A stretch of DNA of 64,000 nt from Spiroplasma mirum ATCC 29335 (GCF_000565195.1 NZ_CP006720.1:248001-312000); one strand, 5' to 3'. Counted from the first letter of the stretch, positions 10,137 to 20,481 are shown. Made by a program: numbers and translations. Notes: a model not told the origin generated them from the letters alone.

Positions 10137-11504
10137 ATGAGTGAATTAGTAAATGAAAATTTACAAAAAATTAATGTCATTAAGAATGCTGAGCAGAATG
10201 TTTTAGCGATTGCCGCGCATTCAATTTCGGGCGCCGAAGAAATTTTTGCGCTTTTAACTGATGAAGATTTTACAACAATGAATTATAAAGTAATCTTTAA
10301 AGCATTATATGAATTATTCGCTAATAAAATTGCCATTGATATTACAACTTTAAGTAACCAGATGTTAAAAGATAATTTATTAAATAAAATTGGGGGAATT
10401 GAATACTTAACTGATTTATTCCAGTCATATACAACCGATGCCAATCTTAATGAATATTTAGACATTATTATTAAAAATGCAACCGCGCGGAGATTAAAAT
10501 CAGTTATTGATGGTATTAACAAAGAGATTGATTCCCACCAACCAATTGAAGAAGTGGTGAGCAAAGCTGAAAAAGAAATCTTAGATGTTAAACGAGAACG
10601 CAAGGGGAACTTGTTTAAGACTTCGTTTGATGAAGTTGACAAAGTCTTACAGAAAATTGAAATGTTAGAAAACTCAGGTGAAATTTTAACTGGTAGTCCC
10701 AGTGGTTTTAAAGATCTTGATAAAATGACATCTGGTTTTCAAAAGGGGGATTTTGTTATTTTAGCGGCCCGTCCTTCAATGGGGAAAACTGCTTTAGCCC
10801 TAAATTTTGCCGTTAATTGTGCCCACCAAACAAAAGATGCGGTTGCTATTTTTTCCGTTGAAATGCCAAGTGAACAGTTAATTCAACGGATGATTGGAAC
10901 AATTTCAACTGTTGATTCAGCAAAGGTCCGTAATGGGAAAGGACTAACAGAAGAAGATTGAAAAAAAATTGCCAAAGCAGGGGATGCTTTAAAAAAAGCA
11001 AAATTATTTATTGATGATACTCCTGGTTTAAAAGTAATTGAATTACAATCAAAATTGCGTAAACTATGTCGTGAAAACAAAGTTTCGTTAGTTGTGATTG
11101 ATTATCTTCAATTATTAAGTACTGGTTTGCATTTTGGTGATTCTCGTCAACAAGAAGTATCAACCATTTCTCGCCAGTTAAAAGCCCTGGCTCGGGAATT
11201 AGAAGTTCCTATTGTTTGTTTATCACAGCTATCCCGATCAGTTGAAAAGCGAGAAGATAAACGCCCAATTATGTCGGATTTAAGAGATTCGGGAGCGATT
11301 GAACAAGATGCGGATATCATTATGTTTTTATACCGCGAAGAATATTATAGTGCGCATGAAAACTGAAATGAAAATAATAATTTTAACGAAACCGAAAAAG
11401 CCCAGTTAATTCTTTCAAAACACCGAAATGGTCCGACCGGATCAGTGGACTTATTGTTTGTTAAAAAACATGGTTCGTTTGCCAACTTTGGTTTTCAAAA
11501 ATAA
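10137..11504 (+). CDS. dnaB: Replicative DNA helicase DnaB
   Basis: Ring helicase that opens the replication fork with primase and the loader, 455 residues. The N-terminal primase-binding domain spans about 10-120. The RecA-like motor has Walker A ARPSMGKTA (about 211-219), a catalytic Glu in FSVEMPSEQ, Walker B VVIDYLQLL (D322) and the motifs SQLSRSVEKR and SDLRDSGAIEQDAD. It ends with the conserved KHRNGPTG and a Gly-x-x-Asn-Phe tail. TGA codes Trp near 10959 and 11364. Length is normal for Gram-positive DnaB. Confidence 0.96.
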
Positions 11505-11548
11505 TTAAATTAAGGAGATTATTAGGGATAAAATCTATTAATTTTTAA

Positions 11549-11578
11549 TTATTTTATTTGCTATTAAAAATAAAATAA
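11549..11578 (+). repeat. AT-only inverted repeat between dnaB and the lipoprotein gene
   Basis: TTATTTTATTT and AAATAAAATAA form a perfect 11-bp stem with an eight-base loop. No T run follows on the plus strand, so it is a poor intrinsic terminator; it could still mark the end of dnaB mRNA. Confidence 0.4.
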
Positions 11579-11580
11579 AG

Positions 11581-11586
11581 TATGAT
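11581..11586 (+). promoter_or_regulatory. Possible -10 box of the lipoprotein gene
   Basis: TATGAT 40 bases before the start codon, in the only plausible position; the -35 region is not clear. Confidence 0.3.
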
Positions 11587-11625
11587 TATTAAAGAAAGAT
11601 TTACTTAGGAGGAGAAGAATTTTAA

Positions 11626-12777
11626 ATGCGTAAATTATTATCAATTTTTACAGTAGCGACCTTAATAACAACATCAGCTTCTTCTTTAATAGCATGTAAG
11701 GCCGGGGATGGGCAATTATTGCCAATGTTTATTTATAATGGCGATAAAGGATTTTATCATAACCCAACAGCAAAAGAAGCTGATGGGGTGCTTGATCCAT
11801 ATTCATCAACTGCTGATACTCAATATAGTTTAAACGGGGGAGCAGTTAGTTTACAAACTAACATTGCGTTGCCATTCTTATATGGTCTTAATTTAACTGA
11901 CGATAATAGTGGAGGTCAAAAAGGCGCAAAATGAAGTAAAGACCAAATTAATAGTGGTTTAAAGGCACAAAAAGATAAGTTAATTTCTTCAGCAACCGGG
12001 GATGCAAAAACAGCATGAAAATCATTCTTTAATAATTATTCAACGACTGCTGATTCTTTCTATACCCAAGTTGCCTTAGTTAATAGTGATAATACAAATG
12101 TTACAGTTGATGGGACAAATCCAAAACAAATTGTCCAAAAAACAAGTAATTACGAAAAAACCACAGATAAAAATTATGTTAGCAAAAATTCAGATAATAT
12201 TATTGTAACAAAGGACTCATTAAATGTGTTAACACCAATTAAACAAGTAGTTGATTGGTTAAATAATCCTGCCAATAATTATAATACGCAAGCTAAAGAT
12301 GCTTCGAATGATAAAGTATTACAATCAACAAGATATATTTTAGTTGAAATCCCAAATCTTACTTTTACTTTTGAGTTTACAAATGAAAATAATATTTATA
12401 CTTTTAAATCAACAGTTCAACATGTAACGGGGGTTATTAACTATTTATCATATCGTGATCCTAATAGTAAAGATGATGCTAAAGCATATGGTCACCAATG
12501 ATTCTTTGTGGGCTATAACTTCTATGATTTAGCTAATATTAGTGCTTATAAAGATGATGATTATCACCAATACCGCGTTAAAATGCTAATTTCGTTTGCG
12601 GATAAAGTAACATTAGCCCAAGGATTTGTTAATAAGGGTGATCCTGTAAATCCAATTAAACCAGAAGATGCAAGTAAAGTTGGTTCGAATGGTGTCTTTA
12701 AAGTCCGTAGTTCTGATTATTCAATTCCTGATCTAATGTGAACAATTGATTCAAATTCAATTAAGCATAATAATTAG
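11626..12777 (+). CDS. Surface lipoprotein of unknown function
   Basis: 383-residue Spiroplasma-type lipoprotein. The signal peptide has Lys at position 3, a hydrophobic stretch and the lipobox LIAC with lipidated C24, so it should be anchored outside the membrane. The mature part is hydrophilic, rich in Asn, Asp, Lys and Thr, with several TGA tryptophans (for example at 11932, 12016, 12499 and 12739). A strong AGGAGG precedes ATG 11626. I see no catalytic motif; the sequence suggests a host-facing or solute-binding surface protein without telling which. It ends 12 bases before rlmH. Confidence 0.85.
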
Positions 12778-12789
12778 TCCCGATTTCCG

Positions 12790-13257
12790 GTGGATATTAA
12801 AATTATTGTTGTTGGCACATTAGATAAAAATTATTTAACGGAAGGTAATAATTTATTTCTAACCCGGATTAAGAATTATAGTAAAATTGAAATTATTGAA
12901 TTAAAAGAAATTAGTCAATATGATGTTGCTAAAAATATTAAAGCGCAAACTTCTCTTGTGAGCGATAAGCTAAGTAATTATTCAGAATATGTCAAAGTTT
13001 TATTAGATATTAACGGCAAGCAGCTGACTAGTTTACAATTAGCAAATTTTATTCAAGAAGTTAAAGATTTTCAAAATGCTAAGCTAGCATTTATTATTGG
13101 AAGTAGCGATGGTCTTGACCAGAATTTACTACCCAAAGTTAATTATCGCCTTAGTTTGGGATTAATTACTTTACCCCACCAATTATGCCGGTTAATTTTA
13201 TTAGAACAGATTTATCGTTCGTTTAAAATTATTAATAATGAAAAATATCATAAATAA
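12790..13257 (+). CDS. rlmH: 23S rRNA (pseudouridine1915-N3)-methyltransferase RlmH
   Basis: SPOUT methyltransferase acting on helix 69 of 23S rRNA in the assembled ribosome, 155 residues (normal about 159). The SAM-binding knot is visible in AFIIGSSDGL (family FxIGGxxG, one Gly replaced by Ser) and LGLITLPHQLCRLILLEQIYR, with the invariant His-Gln, Arg and EQIYR, and a terminal NEKYHK. The start is GTG 12790, 12 bases after the lipoprotein stop with only a weak ribosome site, so reinitiation after the lipoprotein is likely. Confidence 0.93.
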   Translation: MDIKIIVVGTLDKNYLTEGNNLFLTRIKNYSKIEIIELKEISQYDVAKNIKAQTSLVSDKLSNYSEYVKVLLDINGKQLTSLQLANFIQEVKDFQNAKLAFIIGSSDGLDQNLLPKVNYRLSLGLITLPHQLCRLILLEQIYRSFKIINNEKYHK

Positions 13258-13259
13258 AA

Positions 13260-13290
13260 TAGGTTAGTTTTTATTAATAACCTATTTTTT
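13260..13290 (+). terminator. Terminator after rlmH, overlapping a convergent gene
   Basis: TAGGTTA (13260-13266) pairs with TAACCTA (13278-13284), then six T. The stop codon of the minus-strand gene (13282-13284) lies inside the right arm. Confidence 0.75.
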
Positions 13291-13764
13291 CTTTGTCTTT
13301 CAATTTTTCATATTAGCAGCCATTAATTTCCGTTTTCGTTGCCGCGCTAGTTCTGACAAACCGGTGGTTGATTTTTCCATTAATAATTGCTGATAGATTT
13401 TATTATTTTTTTGTTTTGCTAATTTAATAATTTTTACCCGGTCTGCAACCGTCATATGATTAATATCAATATAATTGGAATCAACTGTTTTATAAGCTGC
13501 TTTTTTTAGTTCATTATTCTTCTTCTGGGCGTTTAATATGATTTTATACATTGGATTGTTTTTATCAATAGTCTTTTTGGGGTCGCGCACAACTTTGCGC
13601 TGGGGACGTTTATTAATTTCATGGTTCCGGGAAAGTTTTCGTTGTAAATTTTCATCTTGAAATCGGCGTGATTCTAATTTAAATTCTTGAATCTTTTGGT
13701 AGCGATCATCGGCTGTTAAATTAACCGCTTGTTTATTTGGTGTTGGTTTTCTCCCCATTACCAT
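13282..13764 (-). CDS. Small basic protein of unknown function
   Basis: The only clear minus-strand gene in the window. With TGA read as Trp it extends seven codons past a TGA at 13302-13300 to TAG, giving 160 residues. The protein is very rich in Lys, Arg, Asn and Gln, with predicted long helices (RYQKIQEFKLESRRFQ; AQKKNNELKKAAYK) and no hydrophobic segment, suggesting a nucleic-acid or ribosome-associated protein. ATG at 13764 or 13758 could start it; AAGGATGG lies just upstream. It points away from the S10 cluster and converges on rlmH. I do not recognise a family. Confidence 0.7.
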
Positions 13765-13815
13765 CCATCCTTATGTCTAACTCTTACCATATTTACTAAA
13801 TTCATTATTATTTTA

Positions 13816-13821
13816 ATTATA
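13816..13821 (-). promoter_or_regulatory. -10 box of the minus-strand basic protein
   Basis: TATAAT on the minus strand about 52 bases before the start, in the divergent spacer shared with the S10 promoter. No good -35 is seen. Confidence 0.35.
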
Positions 13822-13882
13822 TCTTATAATTAGAACGCGTGGTTTATTTCTAAAAAAATTTCATTTTTTTGTCAGAAAACCC

Positions 13883-13911
13883 TTGCAATATTTATCATAA
13901 TTCAATACAAT
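13883..13911 (+). promoter_or_regulatory. Main promoter of the S10-spc-alpha ribosomal cluster
   Basis: TTGCAA (13883-13888) and TACAAT (13906-13911) with an ideal 17-base spacer. No terminator is seen between here and rplQ, so it may serve the whole 14.6-kb cluster. The leader of about 100 bases (13918-14019) has short self-complementary pieces (GCAT/ATGC at 13917-13933, TATCA/TGATA near 13948-13966) but nothing I can match to a known L4-type leader. Confidence 0.75.
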
Positions 13912-14019
13912 TTAATAGCATGTATATTTTATGCGACATTGTTTTGGTCTATCAATGATACACTGATAACCGTTGTCAATAGTTCAGCAAAAAGTATAAT
14001 AAAATTAGGAGGAGAATTT

Positions 14020-14325
14020 ATGGCTCAGACAAGAATGAGAATAAAATTAAAAGGTTACGACCACCGTGTAGTGGACCAATCAATTTCTAAAATCATTGAA
14101 GCAGGACAAGCTGCTGGCGCAGAAGTTAAAGGACCAATTCCTTTACCAACTGATAAAGAAATTATTACAATTATTCGTGCTACTCACAAATATAAAGATT
14201 CACGTGAACAATTTGAGAGAAGAACCCATAAAAGAGTAATTGATATTATCAATCCGAGCGTTAAAGTTATGGATACCTTAACTAGAGTACAACTACCTAG
14301 TGGGGTTGAAATTGAAGTAAAGTAA
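14020..14325 (+). CDS. rpsJ: 30S ribosomal protein uS10
   Basis: Head protein of the small subunit, also NusB partner in antitermination; 101 residues, normal length. Conserved segments are [24 protein letters not shown] and [11 protein letters not shown]. The start at ATG 14020 follows AGGAGG at 14008-14013; the frame is open upstream to 13939, but that part is leader without homology. First gene of the cluster. Confidence 0.97.
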   Translation: MAQTRMRIKLKGYDHRVVDQSISKIIEAGQAAGAEVKGPIPLPTDKEIITIIRATHKYKDSREQFERRTHKRVIDIINPSVKVMDTLTRVQLPSGVEIEVK

Positions 14326-14394
14326 TTAGCTTTAAAATATTCTTTGTAAATTATATTAAAGATATACATGACGTATTTTCAAGGAGGAAAAGAA

Positions 14395-15189
14395 ATGAAA
14401 GGAATCTTAGGACGTAAAATTGGGATGACCCAAGTTTTTGCAACAGGCGGACGGTTAGTACCAGTTACAGTAGTTGAAGTTCAACCTAACGTTGTTTTAC
14501 AAGTCTTAACAAAAGAAAAACAAGGTTATGATGCATTACAACTAGCTGTTGAAGATAAAAGAGTTAACCTTGTTTCAAAACCAGATCAAGGTCAATTTAA
14601 AAAGGCAAACACAACACCTAAGCGCTTCGTAAAAGAAATCAGAAATATGAACGGTTATTATGCCGGTGATATTATTAAAGCTGACATCTTTACTGCTGGG
14701 GAATTCGTTGATGTGACCGGAATTTCAAAAGGGAAAGGATTTACTGGTTCAATTAAAAGACATAATTACTCAAGAGGTCCAATGGGACATGGTTCAGGGT
14801 ATCATCGTGGCGTTGGATCAATGGGAGCTATTGCCCCTAACCGCATTTTAAAATCAAAAAAAATGCCAGGGCATATGGGAGCCGAACAAGTAACAATCCA
14901 AAACTTGGAAATTATTGCAATTGATGTTGAAAAAAATGCTTTATTAGTTAAAGGATCAATTCCTGGTCCAAAAAAACAATTTGTTATTGTTAAAGAAGCA
15001 ATTAAGGGATTAACCCCAAATACACCAACAGAACTATTAGTGAGAACTGTGGAACCAACACCAGAATCAAAAGTTGAAGTAAAAGAAGAACAAGCACCTG
15101 CACCAGTGGCACCAGTCGAAGATAACCAAACTGTTGAAACACCAACAACACACGGTGCTTCTGAGCCAGCTAGTGAAGATGCTAAATAG
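14395..15189 (+). CDS. rplC: 50S ribosomal protein uL3 with acidic C-terminal tail
   Basis: Early assembly protein near the peptidyl transferase centre. Residues 1-210 are the normal uL3, with [10 protein letters not shown] at the start and the conserved loop [18 protein letters not shown] whose Gln/His region reaches the active centre. Residues about 215-264 are an added tail rich in Glu, Pro, Ala, Thr and Val ([16 protein letters not shown]). Typical uL3 ends near residue 210. AAGGAGG at 14381 sets the start. The tail shows no stop or frameshift, so it seems to be translated. Confidence 0.97.
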   Translation: MKGILGRKIGMTQVFATGGRLVPVTVVEVQPNVVLQVLTKEKQGYDALQLAVEDKRVNLVSKPDQGQFKKANTTPKRFVKEIRNMNGYYAGDIIKADIFTAGEFVDVTGISKGKGFTGSIKRHNYSRGPMGHGSGYHRGVGSMGAIAPNRILKSKKMPGHMGAEQVTIQNLEIIAIDVEKNALLVKGSIPGPKKQFVIVKEAIKGLTPNTPTELLVRTVEPTPESKVEVKEEQAPAPVAPVEDNQTVETPTTHGASEPASEDAK

Positions 15190-15210
15190 TGTGGAAGGAA
15201 AATAAGAAAC

Positions 15211-15837
15211 ATGAAAGTACAAGTATTTGATACTAAAGGAACTAGTGTTAAAGAAATTAACCTAAATGATGCTATTTGAGGAATTGAACCGCACCAACAA
15301 GCAATGTATGATGCTGTGGTTGCACAACAATCAGCAATGCGTCAGGGAACACACAAAGTTAAAACAAGAACTGAAGTATCTGGTGGGGGAAGAAAACCGT
15401 GAAGACAAAAAGGAACTGGTCGTGCCCGTCAAGGTTCAATTAGAGCACCCCAATGAAAAGGTGGGGGAATTGTGTTTGGACCAACTCCCGACAAAAACTA
15501 TATTAAGCATGTTAATCGCAAAGTTAGAAAACTAGCGATTAAATCAGCATTATCATTAAAAGCAAAAGAAAGCAATTTAGTTATTGTTGACCAATTTGCC
15601 CTAAATGAGCCATCAACTAAAACAATGGTTGAAATTCTAGCCAACTTAAAAGTTAATAATGAAAAATTATTAATTGTAACAAAACCAGGGGATGAAGTTA
15701 TTGTGAAATCATCTCGTAATATTGAAAAAGTAAATATTATTCCTAGTGATGGAATCAATATTTATGACTTATTAAATGCGAATAAATTATTAGTTACCGA
15801 AGAAGTTATTAAAACAATAGAGGAGGTGTACGCATAA
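15211..15837 (+). CDS. rplD: 50S ribosomal protein uL4
   Basis: Lines the peptide exit tunnel and in many bacteria regulates the S10 operon. With TGA as Trp the protein has 208 residues. The extended tunnel loop is recognisable in [19 protein letters not shown] and KGGGIVFGP; Trp codons in this loop are TGA (15401, 15452). The C-terminal domain follows normal spacing. It ends TAATG, sharing one base with rplW. Confidence 0.96.
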
Positions 15838-16124
15838 TGCATATTACTAATGTTATTAAGAAACCAATTTTAACTGAAAAATCATATAACAATATGGCGC
15901 AAGGTGTGTACACATTCGAAGTTGCGCGTGGTGCTAATAAAGTACAAATCAAGAAAGCTTTTGAAAAAATCTTTGAAGTAAAGGTTGCAAAAGTAAATGT
16001 AATTAACTATGATCCAAAAGAAAAAAGAATGGGAAAATTTGTTGGTGAAACAACTCATACGAAAAGAGCCATCATCAAATTAAAACCAGGTGAAACATTG
16101 GATCTATTAGGAGAAGATAAATAG
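15837..16124 (+). CDS. rplW: 50S ribosomal protein uL23
   Basis: Exit-tunnel rim protein and docking site for trigger factor and signal recognition particle; 95 residues. It begins with the family pattern [11 protein letters not shown] and contains the core [17 protein letters not shown] and KRMGKF. AGGAGG at 15821-15826 is inside rplD and the start overlaps the rplD stop, so the pair is coupled. No tail extension. Confidence 0.96.
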   Translation: MHITNVIKKPILTEKSYNNMAQGVYTFEVARGANKVQIKKAFEKIFEVKVAKVNVINYDPKEKRMGKFVGETTHTKRAIIKLKPGETLDLLGEDK

Positions 16125-16173
16125 TTCCAGGATACAACTATCTGGATATTTGGCTTAAGGAGGATAAATACAA

Positions 16174-17010
16174 ATGCCAATTAAAAGTTATAAACCAGTT
16201 ACTAATGGGCGCCGTAATATGACAAAGCTTGATTATTCAGTCTTAACAACTGACAAACCAGAAAAGTCATTATTACAACCATTAAAAAAACGTGGTGGAC
16301 GGAATAACCAAGGGATTATTACTACTAGACACCATGGTGGTGGGCATAAAACAAAATATCGTCTTGTTGACTTTAAACGCAACAAAGATAATGTTGTTGG
16401 AAAAATTGCCTCAATTGAATATGATCCCAACCGTAATGCTTTCATTTCGTTAGTGCATTATGTAGATGGGGAAAAACGATACATTTTAGCTCCCAAAAAC
16501 ATTCAAGTTGGAATGGAAATTATCAGTGGCGAAAAAGTTGATATTAAAGTTGGAAACAACATGAAATTAAAAAACATTCCTGAGGGAACATTAGTCCATA
16601 ACATTGAAATACGTCCGGGGAAAGGTGGCCAAATGGCGCGCTCGGCTGGTTCATCAGTCCAAATCTTAGGAAAAGATGAAGATGGTAAGTATGTTACTCT
16701 TCGTTTAACATCAGGGGAAGTTCGCAAAGTGCTAGCGGAATGTCGTGCCACAATTGGTGAAGTGGGAAACGAAGACTACGCTTTAGTTAACTGAGGGAAA
16801 GCTGGTCGTAACCGATGACGTGGAATTCGTCCAACTGTTCGGGGATCAGTTATGAACCCTAATGACCATCCACATGGTGGGGGAGAAGGTAAAGCTCCGG
16901 TTGGTCGTAAAGCACCAATGACACCATGAGGGAAAAAAGCCTTGGGTGTTAAAACTCGTAATCAGAAAAAAGCTTCTACAAAATTGATTGTCCGCAGACG
17001 TCCTCAATAG
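16174..17010 (+). CDS. rplB: 50S ribosomal protein uL2
   Basis: Subunit association and peptidyl-transferase assembly protein, 278 residues, normal length. Conserved features are the N-terminal [13 protein letters not shown], the SH3-like core with [11 protein letters not shown], and the C-terminal [15 protein letters not shown] with the highly conserved His. Five TGA codons between 16792 and 16930 encode Trp in otherwise invariant positions (NWGKAGRNRWRG, TPWGKKALG), good proof of code 4. Confidence 0.97.
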
Positions 17011-17118
17011 TTTAATTAAATTGTTTTGATGGTCACTACTTAATTTTGTAAAGCCTAAGATAGTAAACATCACATTTAATTTAAAAAAGGTTATTTAGAA
17101 AAAAGGAGGTAAATGCAG

Positions 17119-17394
17119 ATGTCACGAAGTCTAAAAAAAGGACCATTTGTTGATGAACATTTACTAAAAAAAGTAGAAGCTTTAAATGCAAATAGTAAAA
17201 AAGAAGTTATTAAAACGTGATCTAGAAGAAGTACAATTTTCCCAGAATTTATTGGTCATACTTTTGCGGTACATAACGGAAAAGAACATATTCCAGTTTA
17301 TGTTACTGAAGATATGGTTGGTCATAAATTAGGGGAATTCTCTCCGACAAGAAAATTCGGTGGTCATGGGGATGACAAGAAAAAGAAAAAATAA
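17119..17394 (+). CDS. rpsS: 30S ribosomal protein uS19
   Basis: Small-subunit head protein that binds with uS13; 91 residues. It opens with [17 protein letters not shown] and contains the conserved [19 protein letters not shown], where Trp is TGA, then [18 protein letters not shown] 17119 is preferred because AAAGGAGG is 9 bases upstream; ATG 17113 is too close. A 108-base gap without a gene separates it from rplB. Confidence 0.96.
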
Positions 17395-17417
17395 TTATTA
17401 GAAAGTGAGATATATAA

Positions 17418-17756
17418 ATGAATGTACAAGCACACTTAAGAATGATTAGAATTTCAACCCGTAAAGTTCGTTTGGTTGCCGATTTAATTCGAAATAAAAA
17501 AGTTGGAGAAGCAATTGTAATTCTAGATAACACAAATAAAAAATCATCGGTTCCAGTTAAAAAACTGGTTAAATCAGCGGTAGCGAATGCTGTTAATAAT
17601 AACGGGTTAGACGCTGATAAATTATTTATTAAAGAAATCTTCGTTAACGAAGGACCAACATTAAAACGTTTCCGTCCCCGTGCCCACGGAAGAGCATATG
17701 AAATTTTAAAGAGAACTAGTCACATCACAATTACCGTTAGTGATGGAGCACAATAA
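17418..17756 (+). CDS. rplV: 50S ribosomal protein uL22
   Basis: 112-residue protein whose long beta hairpin lines the exit tunnel. The family signature is seen in [36 protein letters not shown] and the hairpin region [19 protein letters not shown]. The hairpin tip ([14 protein letters not shown]) has normal length, so there is no sign of macrolide-type changes. Followed 18 bases later by rpsC. Confidence 0.96.
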   Translation: MNVQAHLRMIRISTRKVRLVADLIRNKKVGEAIVILDNTNKKSSVPVKKLVKSAVANAVNNNGLDADKLFIKEIFVNEGPTLKRFRPRAHGRAYEILKRTSHITITVSDGAQ

Positions 17757-17774
17757 GAAAGGAAGATAACAAAT

Positions 17775-18503
17775 ATGGGTCAAAAAGTTAGTCCAACCGG
17801 GTTACGAATTGGAGTTATTAAAACATGAGATTCACGTTGATACGCTGAAAAACAAGATTTCGTGAATTGATTACACGAAGATATCAAAATTAGAAAAGCA
17901 CTAATGCAAAAATTAAAAAATGCTAGTGTTTCTAAAATTGAAATCGAAAGAACTAAAAAAGAAATCGTTATCTTTATTAGAACTGCTCGCGTTGGTGTGG
18001 TATTAGGACAAGAAGGAAAAAACATTCCCGAATTAGTTAAATTAATTCGTAAAACAATTCATGATCGGAAAATGGAAATTAAAATTAATGTGGTTGAAAT
18101 TAAAAATCCTGATATTGATGCACAATTAGTTGCCAATACAATTGCTGAACAAATTGTTAACCGGGCATCATTTAGAACTGCCCAAAAATTAGCAATTCGT
18201 AAAGCAATGAAAGCTGGAGCAAAAGGAATTAAAACATCAGTTTCAGGTCGTCTTGGTGGAGTTGACATGGCCCGCACCGAAGGATATTCGGAAGGAATTG
18301 TGCCTTTAGCAACCCTAAGAAGTGATATTGATTATGCGCTTGCGGAAGCTTTAACAACTTATGGACAAATTGGGGTTAAAGTATGAATTTGTAAAGGTGA
18401 AATCTTAGGAAGCCAACTAGTTTCATATACTGATGAAAAACCAAAATGAGAAAAAAAAGACTTTAACAAAAAACCTTTTAACAAGGATAAGGAGGCGAAA
18501 TAG
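17775..18503 (+). CDS. rpsC: 30S ribosomal protein uS3
   Basis: mRNA entry-site protein of the small subunit, 242 residues. It begins [16 protein letters not shown], has an N-terminal KH domain ([17 protein letters not shown]) and the C-terminal domain with [17 protein letters not shown]. Six TGA codons read as Trp. The short tail after residue 210 is Lys/Asp-rich ([17 protein letters not shown]), slightly longer than usual. The ribosome site AAGGAGG for rplP lies in its last codons. Confidence 0.96.
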
Positions 18504-18506
18504 TTT

Positions 18507-18920
18507 ATGTTAATACCAAAAAGAACAAAATATCGTCGTCCGCACCGAATTAGTTATGAAGGAAAAGCTAAAGGAAATACCAAAGTTGACTTTGGAGAGT
18601 ATGGTTTACAATCATTAGATGGGGCTTGAGTTACTAACCGTCAAATTGAAGCCGCACGAATCGCAATGACACGTTATATGAAACGTTGAGGAAAAGTATG
18701 AATTAGAATCTTTCCCCACATGGCAAAAACTAAAAAACCATTAGAAGTGCGGATGGGAAGTGGGAAAGGAGCACCAGAAGACTGAGTAGCAGTTGTTAAG
18801 ACTGGAACTATTATGTTTGAAGTCGCTGGTGTTGATGAAGAAACAGCAAGAGAAGCGTTACGTTTAGCAATGCACAAATTACCAGTACGTTGTAAAATCG
18901 TTAAAAGAGGTGAAGAATAA
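18507..18920 (+). CDS. rplP: 50S ribosomal protein uL16
   Basis: Binds near the A and P sites of the large subunit; 137 residues. The start [14 protein letters not shown], the [19 protein letters not shown] region and the motif [15 protein letters not shown] are characteristic. All five Trp codons are TGA. The stop overlaps the rpmC start by one base. Confidence 0.96.
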
Positions 18921-19819
18921 TGTTAAATAGTGAGTTATTAAAAAAATCAACTGAAGAGTTAAAAAAACTAGAGGAAGAATCACGAGCAGAATTATTTGCT
19001 TTAAAATTCCAAGCGGCAATGGGAAACTTAGAAAAACCCCACCGTATCAGTTTACTAAGAAAACAAATTGCTCGCATTTTAACTATTATTAGTCAACGCC
19101 GAATTGCTGGGGAAAATACCCAAATTAACGTTAAAATTGATTTAAAAGAAACATATGCCAAAATTGAAAAAGAATCACAAGCTTTTGCTAAAGAACGAAA
19201 AGGCAAAATTGAAAAAATGATGGCCGACCAAGAGGCAAAAGAAAATGATTTTTCTTCATTAATGGATTTACCACTAGATGAAGCAATGCTTGGGGATGAT
19301 GCTAGTGCAGAAGCTAGCAAACCAGTTGCGAACGAAGCACCTGTTGAAGCAGCACCAACAAAAACTGCGAAACCAGCAGCAAAAAAACCGACTCCTAAAA
19401 AACCGGTTGTTGAAAAACCAGTTACTGAGAAAGTACCACCATTGAAAGCAGTTTCCAAACCAGCAAAACCAGCAATGGTTACTGTTAAATCAGTAACTAG
19501 TGCAAAAGCAGAAATTGAAGTGGAAAAATTAGGACCAAAAACTGCGAAGGGAACTGTGGAAGCTAAAGTTGAAAAAAATGCCAAGGCAAAGCTAGCAGAA
19601 ATGAAAAGTACATTAGCAGCAGGAACTGCTAAAGGAAAAGGAACTGGTGTTAAAATTGACATCAGTACTAAACAAAAAGCCCCTAATGCGAAAGAATATA
19701 CATATGGGGCCAACTGAGAAGAAAACCGTGATAAAATTGCCAAAGCAACAATTAAAAAAGTTAGTGCTACTAGAGAAGCTGCCAAAAAAACAACTACTAA
19801 GAAAGGAACAACAAAATAA
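18920..19819 (+). CDS. rpmC: 50S ribosomal protein uL29 with a 230-residue Lys/Ala/Pro-rich tail
   Basis: Residues 1-65 are a normal uL29 ([45 protein letters not shown]), a two-helix protein at the tunnel exit. The reading frame continues without interruption to 299 residues. The added part starts with a charged helix (65-120), then a Lys/Ala/Pro/Glu/Val stretch (about 125-245) reminiscent of linker or histone-like tails, and ends in a basic segment ([21 protein letters not shown]). A Trp by TGA lies at 19717. The gene starts in the rplP stop and ends in the rpsQ start, so the tail is inside a tightly packed operon and is surely translated with it. Confidence 0.95.
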
Positions 19820-20076
19820 TGGAAAGAAATTGTCGTAAAATTTTACAAGGACGAGTAGTTTCAGATAAATCTGATAAAACAATTGCCGTTCTTGTTGAAA
19901 CATACAAAAACCACCCCCTATATGGTAAACGAGTTAAATATTCAAAAAAATATTTAGCTCATGATGAACAAAACGAAGCTCACATCGGAGATAAAGTAAG
20001 TATTATGGAAACAAGACCACTATCAAAAGTTAAACGTTTTCGTTTAATTGCGGTGATCGAAAAAGCGATTGGTTAA
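19819..20076 (+). CDS. rpsQ: 30S ribosomal protein uS17
   Basis: Primary 16S rRNA binder, OB fold, 85 residues. Family motifs are [34 protein letters not shown] and the closing [20 protein letters not shown]. Its ATG shares a base with the rpmC stop. There is no separate strong ribosome site, which suggests coupling to rpmC. Confidence 0.96.
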   Translation: MERNCRKILQGRVVSDKSDKTIAVLVETYKNHPLYGKRVKYSKKYLAHDEQNEAHIGDKVSIMETRPLSKVKRFRLIAVIEKAIG

Positions 20077-20102
20077 GATAGGAAAATTGTGAGGAAGAAA
20101 TA

Positions 20103-20471
20103 ATGATTCAACAAGAGTCTAGATTAAAAGTTGCTGATAATTCCGGAGCTAAAGAAGTTTTAGTTATTAAAAACTTAGGTGGTTCATTTTGTAAGTTTAC
20201 TAATATAGGTGATATTGTTGTATGTACTATTAAAAAAGCTGTTCCTGGCGGAATTGTTAAAAAAGGACAAGTTGTTAAAGCGGTAATTGTCCGTACAAAA
20301 CGGGGACTCCACCGCAATGATGGTAGTCACATTCGGTTTTCAGAAAACGCGGTTGTTATTATTAAGGATGATAAAACACCAAGAGGGACACGGATTTTTG
20401 GTCCAATTGCCAGAGAAGTTAAAGAAGCAGGCTTTAGTAAGATTGCTTCGTTAGCACCAGAAGTACTATAG
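20103..20471 (+). CDS. rplN: 50S ribosomal protein uL14
   Basis: Interface protein contacting 16S helix 14 and binding RsfS; exactly 122 residues as in most bacteria. It begins [19 protein letters not shown] and contains [34 protein letters not shown] and [12 protein letters not shown]. Ten bases separate it from rplX, whose AGGAGG overlaps its stop. Confidence 0.97.
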   Translation: MIQQESRLKVADNSGAKEVLVIKNLGGSFCKFTNIGDIVVCTIKKAVPGGIVKKGQVVKAVIVRTKRGLHRNDGSHIRFSENAVVIIKDDKTPRGTRIFGPIAREVKEAGFSKIASLAPEVL

Positions 20472-20481
20472 GAGGATAGCC

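Noticed and set aside
13939-14019. N-terminal extension of uS10
   Set aside because: The frame is open, but the extra 27 residues are leader DNA; AGGAGG and homology fix ATG 14020.
14802-15212. 136-residue minus-strand frame in rplC
   Set aside because: Shadow of the uL3 gene and its Pro/Glu tail.
17011-17118. Possible small gene or ncRNA between rplB and rpsS
   Set aside because: No code-4 frame with a start signal and no clear hairpin; probably plain spacer.
19093-19785. 230-residue antisense reading frame on the minus strand
   Set aside because: It is opposite the low-complexity uL29 tail. Ala/Lys/Pro-rich codons give few stops on the other strand; there is no ribosome site or protein-like pattern.
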